From NCBI GenBank assembly GCA_017990305.1, contig JAGNOB010000027.1:1-10031 (forward strand): a stretch of 10,031 nucleotides of DNA. Direction: 5' to 3'. Both the position numbers and the translations under genes were made by a program. The notes below the pieces were generated by a model that did no database searches, was not told the origin of the DNA, and worked only from the letters and a program-made list of their open reading frames with translations. Shown here one piece after another: positions 1 through 5,803 of this stretch. Position 1 is the first letter of the stretch; each line of letters starts with the position of its first letter. The DNA comes from Leucobacter sp. Its GTDB lineage: Bacteria > Actinomycetota > Actinomycetes > Actinomycetales > Microbacteriaceae.

Positions 1-466
1 CAGCGAGGCGGTGCGACAGCCAACTCGGCAGTGGCTGCAACTCGGGCGTCTCGTCGGTCGCGAAACCAAACATGATGCCCTGGTCGCCCGCGCCCTGCGC
101 GCTGAGCTCATCGGTGTCACCGCTTTCACGCACCTCGAGCGAGACGCCGACGCCGTCGGCAATCTCGGGAGACTGCTGCCCGATCGACACGGATACGCCG
201 CATGACGACGCGTCAAAGCCCATCTCGGAACTCGTGTACCCGATCTCACGGATCGTGTCACGGACGAGCTGCGGAATCTCAACGTAGCCGCTCGTAGACA
301 CCTCGCCCGCGACGTGCACGAGGCCCGTCGTCACAAGCGTTTCGACTGCAACGCGCGCGCCAGGATCCTGCTCAAGCATCGCATCAAGGATCGAGTCAGA
401 AATGCGGTCACAAATCTTGTCGGGGTGCCCCTCGGTGACGGACTCGGAGGTGAACTGACGCAGCAC
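1..466 (-). CDS. metK: S-adenosylmethionine synthetase (methionine adenosyltransferase), N-terminal 155 codons, cut by the window edge
   Basis: MetK makes S-adenosylmethionine from ATP and methionine in the cytoplasm, the cell's main methyl donor. I translated the minus strand from a GTG at 466. The protein opens [20 protein letters not shown], with the family's ATP-binding GHPDKICD motif; His14 and Asp16 fall at the same numbers as in the E. coli enzyme. Near the window edge it reads [19 protein letters not shown], the second diagnostic motif. No stop or frameshift is visible; the remaining C-terminal part lies beyond base 1. The GTG start is chosen because GAGGAG (minus strand of 472-477) lies 5 bases before it. 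The gene lies downstream of rpoZ, separated by about 106 bases holding a strong hairpin, so it probably has its own promoter. The coaBC gene often found between rpoZ and metK in actinobacteria is absent here. Identification is very secure. Confidence 0.97.
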   Translation of the reverse strand, partial: MLRQFTSESVTEGHPDKICDRISDSILDAMLEQDPGARVAVETLVTTGLVHVAGEVSTSGYVEIPQLVRDTIREIGYTSSEMGFDASSCGVSVSIGQQSPEIADGVGVSLEVRESGDTDELSAQGAGDQGIMFGFATDETPELQPLPSWLSHRLA

Positions 467-522
467 GGATGCTCCTCGAATAGTGATGAACGTTGCCGAC
501 GAAACTCGGCCTAAGAATAGCT

Positions 523-557
523 GTGGCGCCGGTACCAGTAAGGGTATCCGGCGCCAC
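523..557 (-). terminator. Strong stem-loop between rpoZ and metK, probable terminator of rpoZ
   Basis: Bases 523-532 (GTGGCGCCGG) pair perfectly with 548-557 (CCGGCGCCAC). Four more pairs (533-536 with 543-546) follow after a one-base bulge at 547, leaving a six-base loop. It starts about 15 bases past the rpoZ stop. On the minus strand the bases after the stem (CAGCTATTCTTAGG) contain only scattered T residues, so it is a weaker intrinsic terminator than the one after ettA. It could also act as an attenuator or 3' end stabiliser. Any metK promoter should lie between it and 466. Confidence 0.55.
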
Positions 558-572
558 CGACACTGAAAGCAG

Positions 573-824
573 TTACGCCTTGGGCGTCATCTGCAGCTTG
601 CCCTCGACGATCTCGTGGAGAGCAATCGACAGCGGCTTGTCATCGACAGACGAATCGACCAGCGGGCCGACGTTGTCGAAGAGGTTTCCGTCGTGTAGAT
701 CGGTGTAGTAGTCGTTGATCTGGCGCGCGCGCTGAGCGGCGAACACGACCAGAGCGTACTTCGAGTCCACCTTGGCGAGCAGATCGTCGATCGGTGGGTC
801 GATGATGCCGTTGACATTAGCCAT
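573..824 (-). CDS. rpoZ: DNA-directed RNA polymerase subunit omega
   Basis: Omega binds the C-terminal part of the beta-prime subunit and helps assemble and stabilise RNA polymerase. The 83-residue product begins [20 protein letters not shown] and continues [20 protein letters not shown], the conserved omega core in which a helix with an R-A-R-Q-I-N pattern contacts beta-prime. Length is normal for an actinobacterial omega. The ATG at 824 has GAGGAG on the minus strand (832-837), 7 bases upstream. The gene lies 31 bases after the stop of the unknown gene at 856-1518. A TAGACT hexamer (853-858) overlapping that stop could give rpoZ its own promoter with a short leader. The usual upstream partner gmk is not adjacent; the upstream gene here is of unknown function. 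A strong hairpin follows the stop. Identification is secure. Confidence 0.96.
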   Translation of the reverse strand: MANVNGIIDPPIDDLLAKVDSKYALVVFAAQRARQINDYYTDLHDGNLFDNVGPLVDSSVDDKPLSIALHEIVEGKLQMTPKA

Positions 825-852
825 GAATTAACTCCTCTAGATAGACCCAACT

Positions 853-858
853 AGTCTA
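853..858 (-). promoter_or_regulatory. Candidate -10 element (TAGACT) for rpoZ
   Basis: The minus-strand hexamer TAGACT overlaps the TAG stop of the upstream gene and lies 28 bases before the rpoZ ATG. Transcription from it would start about 7 bases downstream and give a leader of roughly 20 bases holding the GAGGAG site. The same hexamer precedes tesB and the lipoprotein gene in this window. No clear -35 is visible, which is common in actinobacteria. This is inference from pattern only. Confidence 0.35.
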
Positions 859-1518
859 GCTCATGAGACCAACACCGCGCCGCAAGATGACGTGACCGTT
901 ACGTCCGCTCATCCGCGTCCACGCGCGACTGCCCGAAATCGAGAGCCGTTCGACCCCCGCGAGGAAACCAAGACCCTCTGCCGCGAACGCCGCCGCGGCG
1001 GGTATGCCCGGGGCGATCTCGCTCCCCCAGACCGCGCGCCGCACCTTCTGCACGACGGGATCGCCCGCGTCGGCTGGCACGTTCTCGGCAACGCGCGCCA
1101 TCCCCTCGGCGGCGACCACCGCGAGTGAACCTGCGTCGATCTCGCCGCGCGACTCCCACCCGGATAGTGGTGGCAGCACGCCGCTCCACGCCGCGGAGAC
1201 CGTCATGTCAGGCATCGCGAGGTCCAGGCCCGACTCGACGCGTGCGAGGCGATCCGTGAGCGCCCGCACCTCCACGACCGTATCGACAGGCGCGGCCGGG
1301 GCTACGGACAGCGGGAAGGCCCGCATGACCAGCACGACAGGCGAGTCGTCCATGATGCCCTGCGGAGCCTGCGTGCAGCCGTACACGGCGAGCACGTCGC
1401 CGCGGGTCTGCAGCCGCACCTCGGGTTCACCAAATCGGGCAAGTCGTCCCAGATAGTTCTGCAGATCGTCTCGTGTGGCCTGATCTGCAAGGCCCAATGT
1501 CTGTGTGTGCGCGCTCAT
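856..1518 (-). CDS. Conserved actinobacterial protein of unknown function
   Basis: The product is 220 residues and I cannot name its function. It has no signal peptide, membrane span or catalytic motif that I recognise, and looks cytoplasmic. Two parts are visible: residues 1-95, a mixed sheet-and-helix region with hydrophobic strands (VLAVYGC, VVLVMRAF), and residues 108-220. The second part carries conserved-looking pieces: PPLSGWESRGEID (116-128), an Ala-rich helix (131-148), VRRAVWGSEI (159-168), a second Ala/Gly-rich helix (172-189), and a C-terminal SRAWTRMSGRNGHVILRRG. I recall similar GWE...VWG...GHV proteins being common but uncharacterised in actinobacteria; this is memory, not a search. 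The ATG at 1518 has no Shine-Dalgarno site, but TAGGCT lies 7 bases upstream on the minus strand, which suggests a leaderless message. It sits divergently 62 bases from tesB and 31 bases before rpoZ, with which it may be co-transcribed. Confidence 0.8.
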   Translation of the reverse strand: MSAHTQTLGLADQATRDDLQNYLGRLARFGEPEVRLQTRGDVLAVYGCTQAPQGIMDDSPVVLVMRAFPLSVAPAAPVDTVVEVRALTDRLARVESGLDLAMPDMTVSAAWSGVLPPLSGWESRGEIDAGSLAVVAAEGMARVAENVPADAGDPVVQKVRRAVWGSEIAPGIPAAAAFAAEGLGFLAGVERLSISGSRAWTRMSGRNGHVILRRGVGLMS

Positions 1519-1525
1519 CGTTTCA

Positions 1526-1531
1526 AGCCTA
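1526..1531 (-). promoter_or_regulatory. Candidate leaderless -10 (TAGGCT) for the unknown gene
   Basis: The minus-strand hexamer TAGGCT fits the actinobacterial TANNNT -10 pattern. It ends 7 bases before the ATG at 1518, so transcription would begin at or next to the start codon. No purine-rich ribosome site lies in between. The -35 region is not recognisable and would overlap that of the divergent tesB promoter. Confidence 0.45.
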
Positions 1532-1568
1532 GCGCCGCATGATTAGCGCCAGCCGTACGAGAGCGCCA

Positions 1569-1574
1569 TAGACT
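1569..1574 (+). promoter_or_regulatory. Candidate leaderless -10 (TAGACT) for tesB
   Basis: TAGACT ends 6 bases before the ATG at 1581. The ten bases CCATAGACTG here are identical to those before the lipoprotein gene (minus strand of 6292-6301), with the same 6-base distance from hexamer to ATG. This argues for a leaderless start at 1581, in competition with the Shine-Dalgarno-preceded GTG at 1608. Confidence 0.45.
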
Positions 1575-1580
1575 GGCCAT

Positions 1581-2477
1581 ATGACAGCCCCGGCGAAGGA
1601 GACTCCTGTGCGCGAAATTCCCGCTCCCAACCTCGCTGAGATGCTCGCCCTTGCGAACGCAGAGGCACGCACTCACTACGACATCTTCACCGGGCCTGCG
1701 ATGCCGACCCCGCACGGTCGCGCATTCGGCGGGCAGGTGCTCGGCCAGGCGCTCGTTGCCGCCGGGCTTACCGCGCCAGAGGGCCGCGAGATCCACTCGA
1801 TGCACGGCTACTTCGTGCGCCCGGGCGACAGCCACACACCCATGACGTTCGAGATCGCGCGCCTGCACGACGGCCGCTCATTTTCGACCCGCCGCGCGCA
1901 GGCATACCAGGACGGCAACGTGCTCATGTCTCTCATCGCGTCGTATCAGGGCAGCGAAGAGGGGCTGGAACACCAGGAAAGCTTCGACACTGCTGGGATC
2001 ACACAGCCAGAGGATCTTCCCTCAGTTTGGGACAAGTACGGCCACCTCACCGGCGAACGCCGCAACTCCTGGGTCCTCAACCGCCCGTTCGACTTCCGCC
2101 ATGTCGAGGGCGACCTGCTCATGCAGGCGGGAGAGCCATCGAACCGGCAGCTCGTGTGGCTGCGCAGCCGCGAAGCGCTCGAGGGCGGCCAGGCGCTCCA
2201 CTCTGCTGCGCTCGCCTTTGCGTCAGACTACCTGCTGCTCGAACCCGTCGCGCGACAGCACGGGATCCCCTGGGCTACGCCCGGCATGAGCGCTGCAAGC
2301 CTCGATCACAGCATGTGGTTTCATCGCCCGTTCCAGGTGGACGAGTGGCTGCTCTACGAGCTTGAGTCTCCCACCGCACAGGGTGGTCGGGGTCTCGCGC
2401 ACGGCCGCTTCTACGACCGTTCGGGCGCGCTTGTCGCGAGCGTCTCGCAGGAGTCAATGATCCGGCTCCCACGCTAG
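1581..2477 (+). CDS. tesB: Acyl-CoA thioesterase II (TesB type, double hot-dog)
   Basis: TesB-type enzymes hydrolyse acyl-CoA to free fatty acid and CoA in the cytoplasm. The 298-residue product has two hot-dog domains. The first (about 20-125) includes GRAFGGQVLGQAL (46-58) and the HGYFVRPGD strand (75-83). The second (about 160-298) includes ALAFASDYLLLEP, ASLDHSMWFHRPF and SQESMIRLP. By alignment from memory with E. coli TesB (Asp204, Thr228, Gln278), the triad is Asp216, Ser240 and Gln290, so the Thr is Ser. Length matches the family. The start is ambiguous. ATG 1581 has a leaderless-type TAGACT 6 bases upstream. An in-frame GTG at 1608 has AAGGAG (1596-1601) with ideal 6-base spacing and would give a 289-residue protein that still holds the whole first domain. 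The stop lies 6 bases from that of a second, convergent thioesterase. Function is secure, substrate chain length unknown. Confidence 0.95.
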   Translation: MTAPAKETPVREIPAPNLAEMLALANAEARTHYDIFTGPAMPTPHGRAFGGQVLGQALVAAGLTAPEGREIHSMHGYFVRPGDSHTPMTFEIARLHDGRSFSTRRAQAYQDGNVLMSLIASYQGSEEGLEHQESFDTAGITQPEDLPSVWDKYGHLTGERRNSWVLNRPFDFRHVEGDLLMQAGEPSNRQLVWLRSREALEGGQALHSAALAFASDYLLLEPVARQHGIPWATPGMSAASLDHSMWFHRPFQVDEWLLYELESPTAQGGRGLAHGRFYDRSGALVASVSQESMIRLPR

Positions 2478-2490
2478 CCATGGTTAGTGT
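2471..2490. terminator. 20-base near-palindrome spanning both convergent thioesterase stops
   Basis: The bases form an inverted repeat centred on CCATGG, between 2480 and 2481. All ten positions pair if two G-T wobbles are allowed. The TAG stop of tesB (2475-2477) and the TAA stop of the minus-strand thioesterase (2484-2486) are mirror images within it. An RNA of either strand could fold a short stem with a four-base loop. There is no T-tract, so a role in transcript ending is only a possibility. Confidence 0.25.
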
Positions 2491-2951
2491 CGGCTGAGCT
2501 TCACGGGCTCATCCATCCAGCCGGCGACCGCGGCGCGACCGGCCTCGCTGATTCGCGCTGGCCGAAGCGTCACCGCGTCAACCATGACGGCGACGGTGAC
2601 CGCGCGCGCGACGACCGTCCGCTCGGGGGCAGCCCCGTCGACGATCTCGCAGTGGATCTCGAGGTTTGCGCCGCCGACCTTCCCGATCCACATTTCGACG
2701 ACGACCGGCTGCTCCGAGTATTCAAGCACGCGCACGTAATCGATGCGTTGGCTCGCGACGAGCATCTTCTGTTCGCTCGTCTCGTTCGAACTGAAGTGCT
2801 CCTCGAGACCGGTCGGCTCGTCGGCAGCGCCCATCCAAAGCGTGCGGACGCGCGCTTCTTCAAGGAGCCGAGCGAAGGTCACGTTGTTCACGTGACCGTA
2901 CGCGTCTTGGTCTCCCCAGCGGAGCTGGATCTGAACGTGCGCTCGTGCCAT
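2484..2951 (-). CDS. Small hot-dog acyl-CoA thioesterase (4HBT / FadM-YbgC type)
   Basis: The 155-residue product is a single hot-dog domain of the 4-hydroxybenzoyl-CoA thioesterase/FadM group, likely hydrolysing an acyl-CoA in the cytoplasm. The signature is near the N-terminus: RWGDQDAYGHVNNVTFARLLEEAR, with Asp16 at the usual catalytic position, GHVNN at 19-23, and the long central helix after it. A central strand (RIDYVRVLEY, about 69-78) and the typical VVVEMWIGKVGGANLEIHCEI sheet follow. The length fits a stand-alone domain. ATG 2951 has AAAGGAA 6 bases upstream. It lies downstream of ettA, beyond a strong terminator, so it either depends on read-through or has a promoter in 2952-2998 that I cannot pick out. 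From memory, a similar small thioesterase (Rv2475c) lies near ettA in Mycobacterium tuberculosis. The substrate cannot be told from sequence. Confidence 0.9.
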   Translation of the reverse strand: MARAHVQIQLRWGDQDAYGHVNNVTFARLLEEARVRTLWMGAADEPTGLEEHFSSNETSEQKMLVASQRIDYVRVLEYSEQPVVVEMWIGKVGGANLEIHCEIVDGAAPERTVVARAVTVAVMVDAVTLRPARISEAGRAAVAGWMDEPVKLSRH

Positions 2952-2992
2952 CAGTCATTCCTTTCGTCGCCCCCATTCGTCGCGGGGCCCAC

Positions 2993-3035
2993 GCAAAACA
3001 ACAGTGCCCGCAGGATTGACGCCTGCGGGCACTGT
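2993..3035 (-). terminator. Strong intrinsic terminator of ettA
   Basis: Bases 3001-3014 (ACAGTGCCCGCAGG) and 3022-3035 (CCTGCGGGCACTGT) form a perfect 14-base-pair stem with a 7-base loop, starting 9 bases past the ettA stop. On the minus strand the stem is followed directly by TGTTTTGCG, a short T-rich tract. This is the clearest terminator in the window. Confidence 0.88.
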
Positions 3036-3043
3036 ATTGCGAC

Positions 3044-4723
3044 CTAGTCGCGGGTGAGCTTGCGGTAGTGGCTCCGCGACGGCTTCGCCGCGTCTGCGCC
3101 GAGGCGCTCTACCTTGTTGGCCTCGTAGGCTTCGAAGTTACCCTCGAACCAGTGCCAGTCGGCCGGGTTCTCGTCGGTTCCCTCGTAGGCGAGGATGTGG
3201 GTCGCGATGCGGTCAAGGAACCACCGATCGTGCGTGATGACCACGGCACAGCCGGGGAACTCGAGCAGCGCGTTCTCAAGCGACTGCAGCGTCTCGACGT
3301 CAAGGTCGTTTGTCGGCTCATCGAGGAGGAGCAGGTTGCCGCCCTGCTTGAGCGTGAGGGCGAGGTTCAGGCGGTTACGCTCACCGCCTGACAGTACGCC
3401 AGCCTTCTTCTGCTGGTCGGGGCCCTTGAACCCGAACTTCGACACGTAGGCGCGTGACGGGATCTCGGTCTTGCCGACCGTGATGATGTCGAGGCCCTCG
3501 CTGACAACTTCCCAGAGCGTCTTGTTCGGGTCGATGTTTGCACGGTTCTGATCGACGTAGCTGATCTTGACGGTCTCACCGATCTTGAGATCGCCCGAGG
3601 CGAGCGGCTCAAGGCCAACGATCGTCTTGAACAGGGTCGTCTTGCCGACACCGTTCGGACCGATTACGCCGACGATACCGTTCGGCGGTAGCGAGAACGA
3701 GAGACCGTCGATGAGTACGCGGTCGCCGAAGCTCTTCTTGAGATCCTTCGCTTCGATGACGATGTTGCCGAGGCGCGGACCAGCGGGAATCTGGATTTCC
3801 TCGAAGTCCAGCTTCTTCGTACGCTCGGCCTCTGTCGCCATCTCCTCGTATCGAGCGAGACGCGCCTTGGACTTCGCCTGGCGGCCCTTCGTGTTGGAGC
3901 GAACCCACTCGAGCTCGTCCTTCAGACGGCGCGCGAGCTTCTGGTCCTTCTTGCCCTGCACATCGAGGCGCTCATGCTTCTTCTCGAGGTAGGTCGAGTA
4001 GTTGCCTTCGTACCCGATGAGGCGACCGCGGTCGACCTCAGCGATCCACTCGGCGACGTTGTCAAGGAAGTACCTATCGTGCGTAATCGCAATGACGGCG
4101 CCGTGGTACTTCTGCAGGTGCTGCTCGAGCCACAGCACGCTCTCGGCGTCAAGGTGGTTCGTTGGCTCATCGAGGAGCAGCAGGTCGGGCTTCTGGAGCA
4201 GCAGCTTGGTCAGCGCAACGCGGCGCTTCTCACCGCCGGAGAGCGGGCCGACAGCTGCGTCGCCAGGCGGGGTGCGGAGCGCATCCATGGCCTGGGCGAG
4301 CTGGTTGTCGAGATCCCAGCCGTCAGCTGCGTCGATCTCTTCCTGCAGCGTGCCCATCTCGGCGAGGAGCGCGTCGAAGTCAGCGTCGGGCTCGGCCATG
4401 AGCGCGGAGATCTCGTTGAACCGGTCGAGCTTCGCCTTGATCGCGATGCCGCTCTCGATGTTCTCGAGCACCGTCTTGGTCTCGTCGAGCTCGGGCTCCT
4501 GCATCAAGATGCCGACGGTGTACCCGGGCGAGAGCATTGCCTCGCCGTTCGACGGGGTATCCATGCCTGCCATGATCTTGAGGATCGTCGACTTACCGGC
4601 GCCGTTCGGACCGACCATGCCGATCTTCGCGCCCGGCAGGAACGACATCGATACGTCGTCAAGGATCAGCTTTTCGCCGACTGCCTTGCGCGCGCGGCTC
4701 ATCTGGTAAATGTATTCAGCCAT
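3044..4723 (-). CDS. ettA: Energy-dependent translational throttle protein EttA (ABC-F ATPase)
   Basis: EttA binds the ribosomal E site and gates the first steps of elongation according to ATP/ADP state; it has no membrane part. The 559-residue product has two ABC domains. Domain 1: Walker A GPNGAGKST (38-46), signature LSGGEKRR (161-168), Walker B LLLLDEPTNHLD (181-192) and switch His in ITHDR (213-217). Domain 2: GPNGVGKTT (355-363), LSGGERNR (444-451), LLLLDEPTNDLD (464-475), ITHDR (496-500). Between them a charged linker (about 245-310, rich in Lys, Arg and Glu) is the P-site tRNA interaction motif, and an arm insertion lies at about 95-135. Length and order match EttA rather than drug-resistance ABC-F proteins. 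ATG 4723 has only a weak GGAAAA upstream. The stop is followed at once by a strong terminator, so the gene looks monocistronic. From memory, ettA lies next to a second ssb in mycobacteria; here ssb is two genes away. Confidence 0.97.
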   Translation of the reverse strand: MAEYIYQMSRARKAVGEKLILDDVSMSFLPGAKIGMVGPNGAGKSTILKIMAGMDTPSNGEAMLSPGYTVGILMQEPELDETKTVLENIESGIAIKAKLDRFNEISALMAEPDADFDALLAEMGTLQEEIDAADGWDLDNQLAQAMDALRTPPGDAAVGPLSGGEKRRVALTKLLLQKPDLLLLDEPTNHLDAESVLWLEQHLQKYHGAVIAITHDRYFLDNVAEWIAEVDRGRLIGYEGNYSTYLEKKHERLDVQGKKDQKLARRLKDELEWVRSNTKGRQAKSKARLARYEEMATEAERTKKLDFEEIQIPAGPRLGNIVIEAKDLKKSFGDRVLIDGLSFSLPPNGIVGVIGPNGVGKTTLFKTIVGLEPLASGDLKIGETVKISYVDQNRANIDPNKTLWEVVSEGLDIITVGKTEIPSRAYVSKFGFKGPDQQKKAGVLSGGERNRLNLALTLKQGGNLLLLDEPTNDLDVETLQSLENALLEFPGCAVVITHDRWFLDRIATHILAYEGTDENPADWHWFEGNFEAYEANKVERLGADAAKPSRSHYRKLTRD

Positions 4724-4732
4724 ATGTTTTCC

Positions 4733-4746
4733 GGGCGCGTGCGCCC
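4733..4746 (-). promoter_or_regulatory. Short GC hairpin in the ettA leader
   Basis: GGGCG (4733-4737) pairs with CGCCC (4742-4746) around a 4-base loop, ending 10 bases before the ettA ATG. A TANNNT-type hexamer (TAGATT, minus strand of 4772-4777) lies 48 bases before the ATG. A message from it would carry a leader of about 40 bases including this hairpin and only a poor ribosome site. The hairpin could affect ettA translation, but the evidence is pattern only. Confidence 0.3.
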
Positions 4747-4821
4747 CGAACTCCCTGTTTCACAAAAGTGGAATCTATCGCCGTCTACTCTACCCGCTCT
4801 CACCGCGTCATACGCCTGTGT

Positions 4822-4827
4822 GAGAAT
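4822..4827 (+). promoter_or_regulatory. Candidate leaderless -10 (GAGAAT) for the APH-like gene
   Basis: GAGAAT lies 7 bases before the ATG at 4835, in the same geometry as the other leaderless-type starts here, and no Shine-Dalgarno site is present. It lacks the leading T of TANNNT, so it is the weakest of the set. Confidence 0.25.
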
Positions 4828-4834
4828 CGAGTCC

Positions 4835-5656
4835 ATGAGCGAATTGCGGCTGCCCCTTGCCCAGATCCCGCAGGGGCCGGTCACGGTGCCGCCGTCAGTG
4901 CGGGAACTCACGGCTGGCCGGAAGCTGGAAGCGGTGTGGGTCAACGGACTCGGCGGGCTGACATTCCGCGATGACGGCCCGGGAGACGGGGCCCGTTATG
5001 TGAAGTGGGTCACGGCAGGGACGCCTGAGATTGATCTCGCAGCGGAGGCGGCACGACTCCGCTGGGCCCTCGAGCACGGCGCCATCGCGCCAATGGTCCT
5101 CGACCAGGGATCCGACGCGAGCGGATCGTGGCTTATCACCGCAGCGCTCGCCGGTGAATCCGCGGTCTCTCCGCGGTGGATCGCCGAGCCGGTGACCGCG
5201 GCCCGCGCGATTGGGGCAGGGCTGCGGCAGCTCCACGACACTCTCCCTGTGGCCGCTTGCCCATACCGCTGGGACCTCGCCACCCGAGCGGCGCAGTTCG
5301 AACACCGCATCCGCACGGGCGATGGCCCAGCAGACTGGGCACCGGCCTATCGCGGGCTCAGCATCGCCCGCGTGCGGGAGATCCTTCGCGATCCGCCGCC
5401 GGTGACGAACGCCGTCGTCTGCCACGGAGACCCGTGCGCGCCGAACACGCTCATCAGTTCCGAGGGGTCATTCGCCGCCCACGTCGACCTCGGTGACCTC
5501 GGTGTCGGCGACCCCTGGGCAGATCTCGCAGTCGCGGCCTGGAGCACCGAGTGGAACTACGGGCCAGGGTTCGAGCAACACGTGTACGAGGGCTACGGCT
5601 GCGAAGCGGATCCGGAGAGGATCGCCTTCTACCGTTTACTGTGGGAGGTGAGCTAG
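4835..5656 (+). CDS. APH-family phosphotransferase (aminoglycoside 3'-phosphotransferase-like)
   Basis: The 273-residue product belongs to the protein-kinase-like APH fold, which moves the ATP gamma-phosphate to a hydroxyl of a small molecule. The N-lobe carries ARYVKWV with a likely ATP-binding Lys57 and a Glu in the following helix (AAEAARLRWAL). The C-lobe has the catalytic loop VVCHGDPCAPNTL (Asp199 catalytic, Asn204 metal-binding) and the metal loop HVDLGDLGVGDPWADLA (Asp218). The tail WSTEWNYGPGFE and a final FYRLLWEVS fit a full-length member. This subgroup is widespread on actinobacterial chromosomes, so real aminoglycoside resistance is not implied; another substrate is possible. The ATG at 4835 is chosen because the motifs and size fit. 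The frame stays open far upstream, but that part only mirrors ettA on the other strand. The gene is alone on its strand, divergent from ettA. A hairpin starts at its stop codon. Confidence 0.88.
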   Translation: MSELRLPLAQIPQGPVTVPPSVRELTAGRKLEAVWVNGLGGLTFRDDGPGDGARYVKWVTAGTPEIDLAAEAARLRWALEHGAIAPMVLDQGSDASGSWLITAALAGESAVSPRWIAEPVTAARAIGAGLRQLHDTLPVAACPYRWDLATRAAQFEHRIRTGDGPADWAPAYRGLSIARVREILRDPPPVTNAVVCHGDPCAPNTLISSEGSFAAHVDLGDLGVGDPWADLAVAAWSTEWNYGPGFEQHVYEGYGCEADPERIAFYRLLWEVS

Positions 5657-5678
5657 GCGCGCGGGCAATCCCTGCGCC
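5656..5678 (+). terminator. Hairpin at the APH-like gene's stop, weak terminator candidate
   Basis: GGCGC (5656-5660) pairs with GCGCC (5674-5678), and GGG (5663-5665) with CCC (5670-5672), around a 4-base CAAT loop, with a small internal loop. No T-tract follows. It lies right at the stop codon, between convergent genes. Confidence 0.3.
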
Positions 5679-5803
5679 ACATTCGCACACCCTGCTCGGC
5701 GCTCAACAGCCTCGTCTCGGTGGCGCTCGTACTCGCCGGGCTTGTGCGCTCGGCCTTTGGAACTACGAAATACCCGGTCTACTGGTGACGCGGCACGGAG
5801 CGA

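Noticed and set aside
467..522. A SAM riboswitch or other metK leader element.
   Set aside because: Only about 56 bases lie between the hairpin and the start codon, too few for known SAM riboswitches, and I see no matching pairing pattern.
1004..1456. A 150-codon plus-strand frame inside the unknown minus-strand gene.
   Set aside because: The minus-strand product has the more protein-like composition, with helices, Trp and Gly patterns. The plus-strand one is Ser/Thr/Arg-rich in the way typical of shadows.
2487..3047. A 186-codon plus-strand frame opposite the small thioesterase.
   Set aside because: It runs through the ettA terminator hairpin and opposite a clear hot-dog domain; no ribosome site or motif supports it.
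3974..4834. A long open plus-strand frame running through ettA and in frame into the APH-like gene, seemingly making a 560-residue protein.
   Set aside because: This part is antisense to the well-supported ettA and has no domain of its own. High GC keeps such mirror frames open. The APH-like motifs, family length and promoter-like signal all place the real start at 4835.
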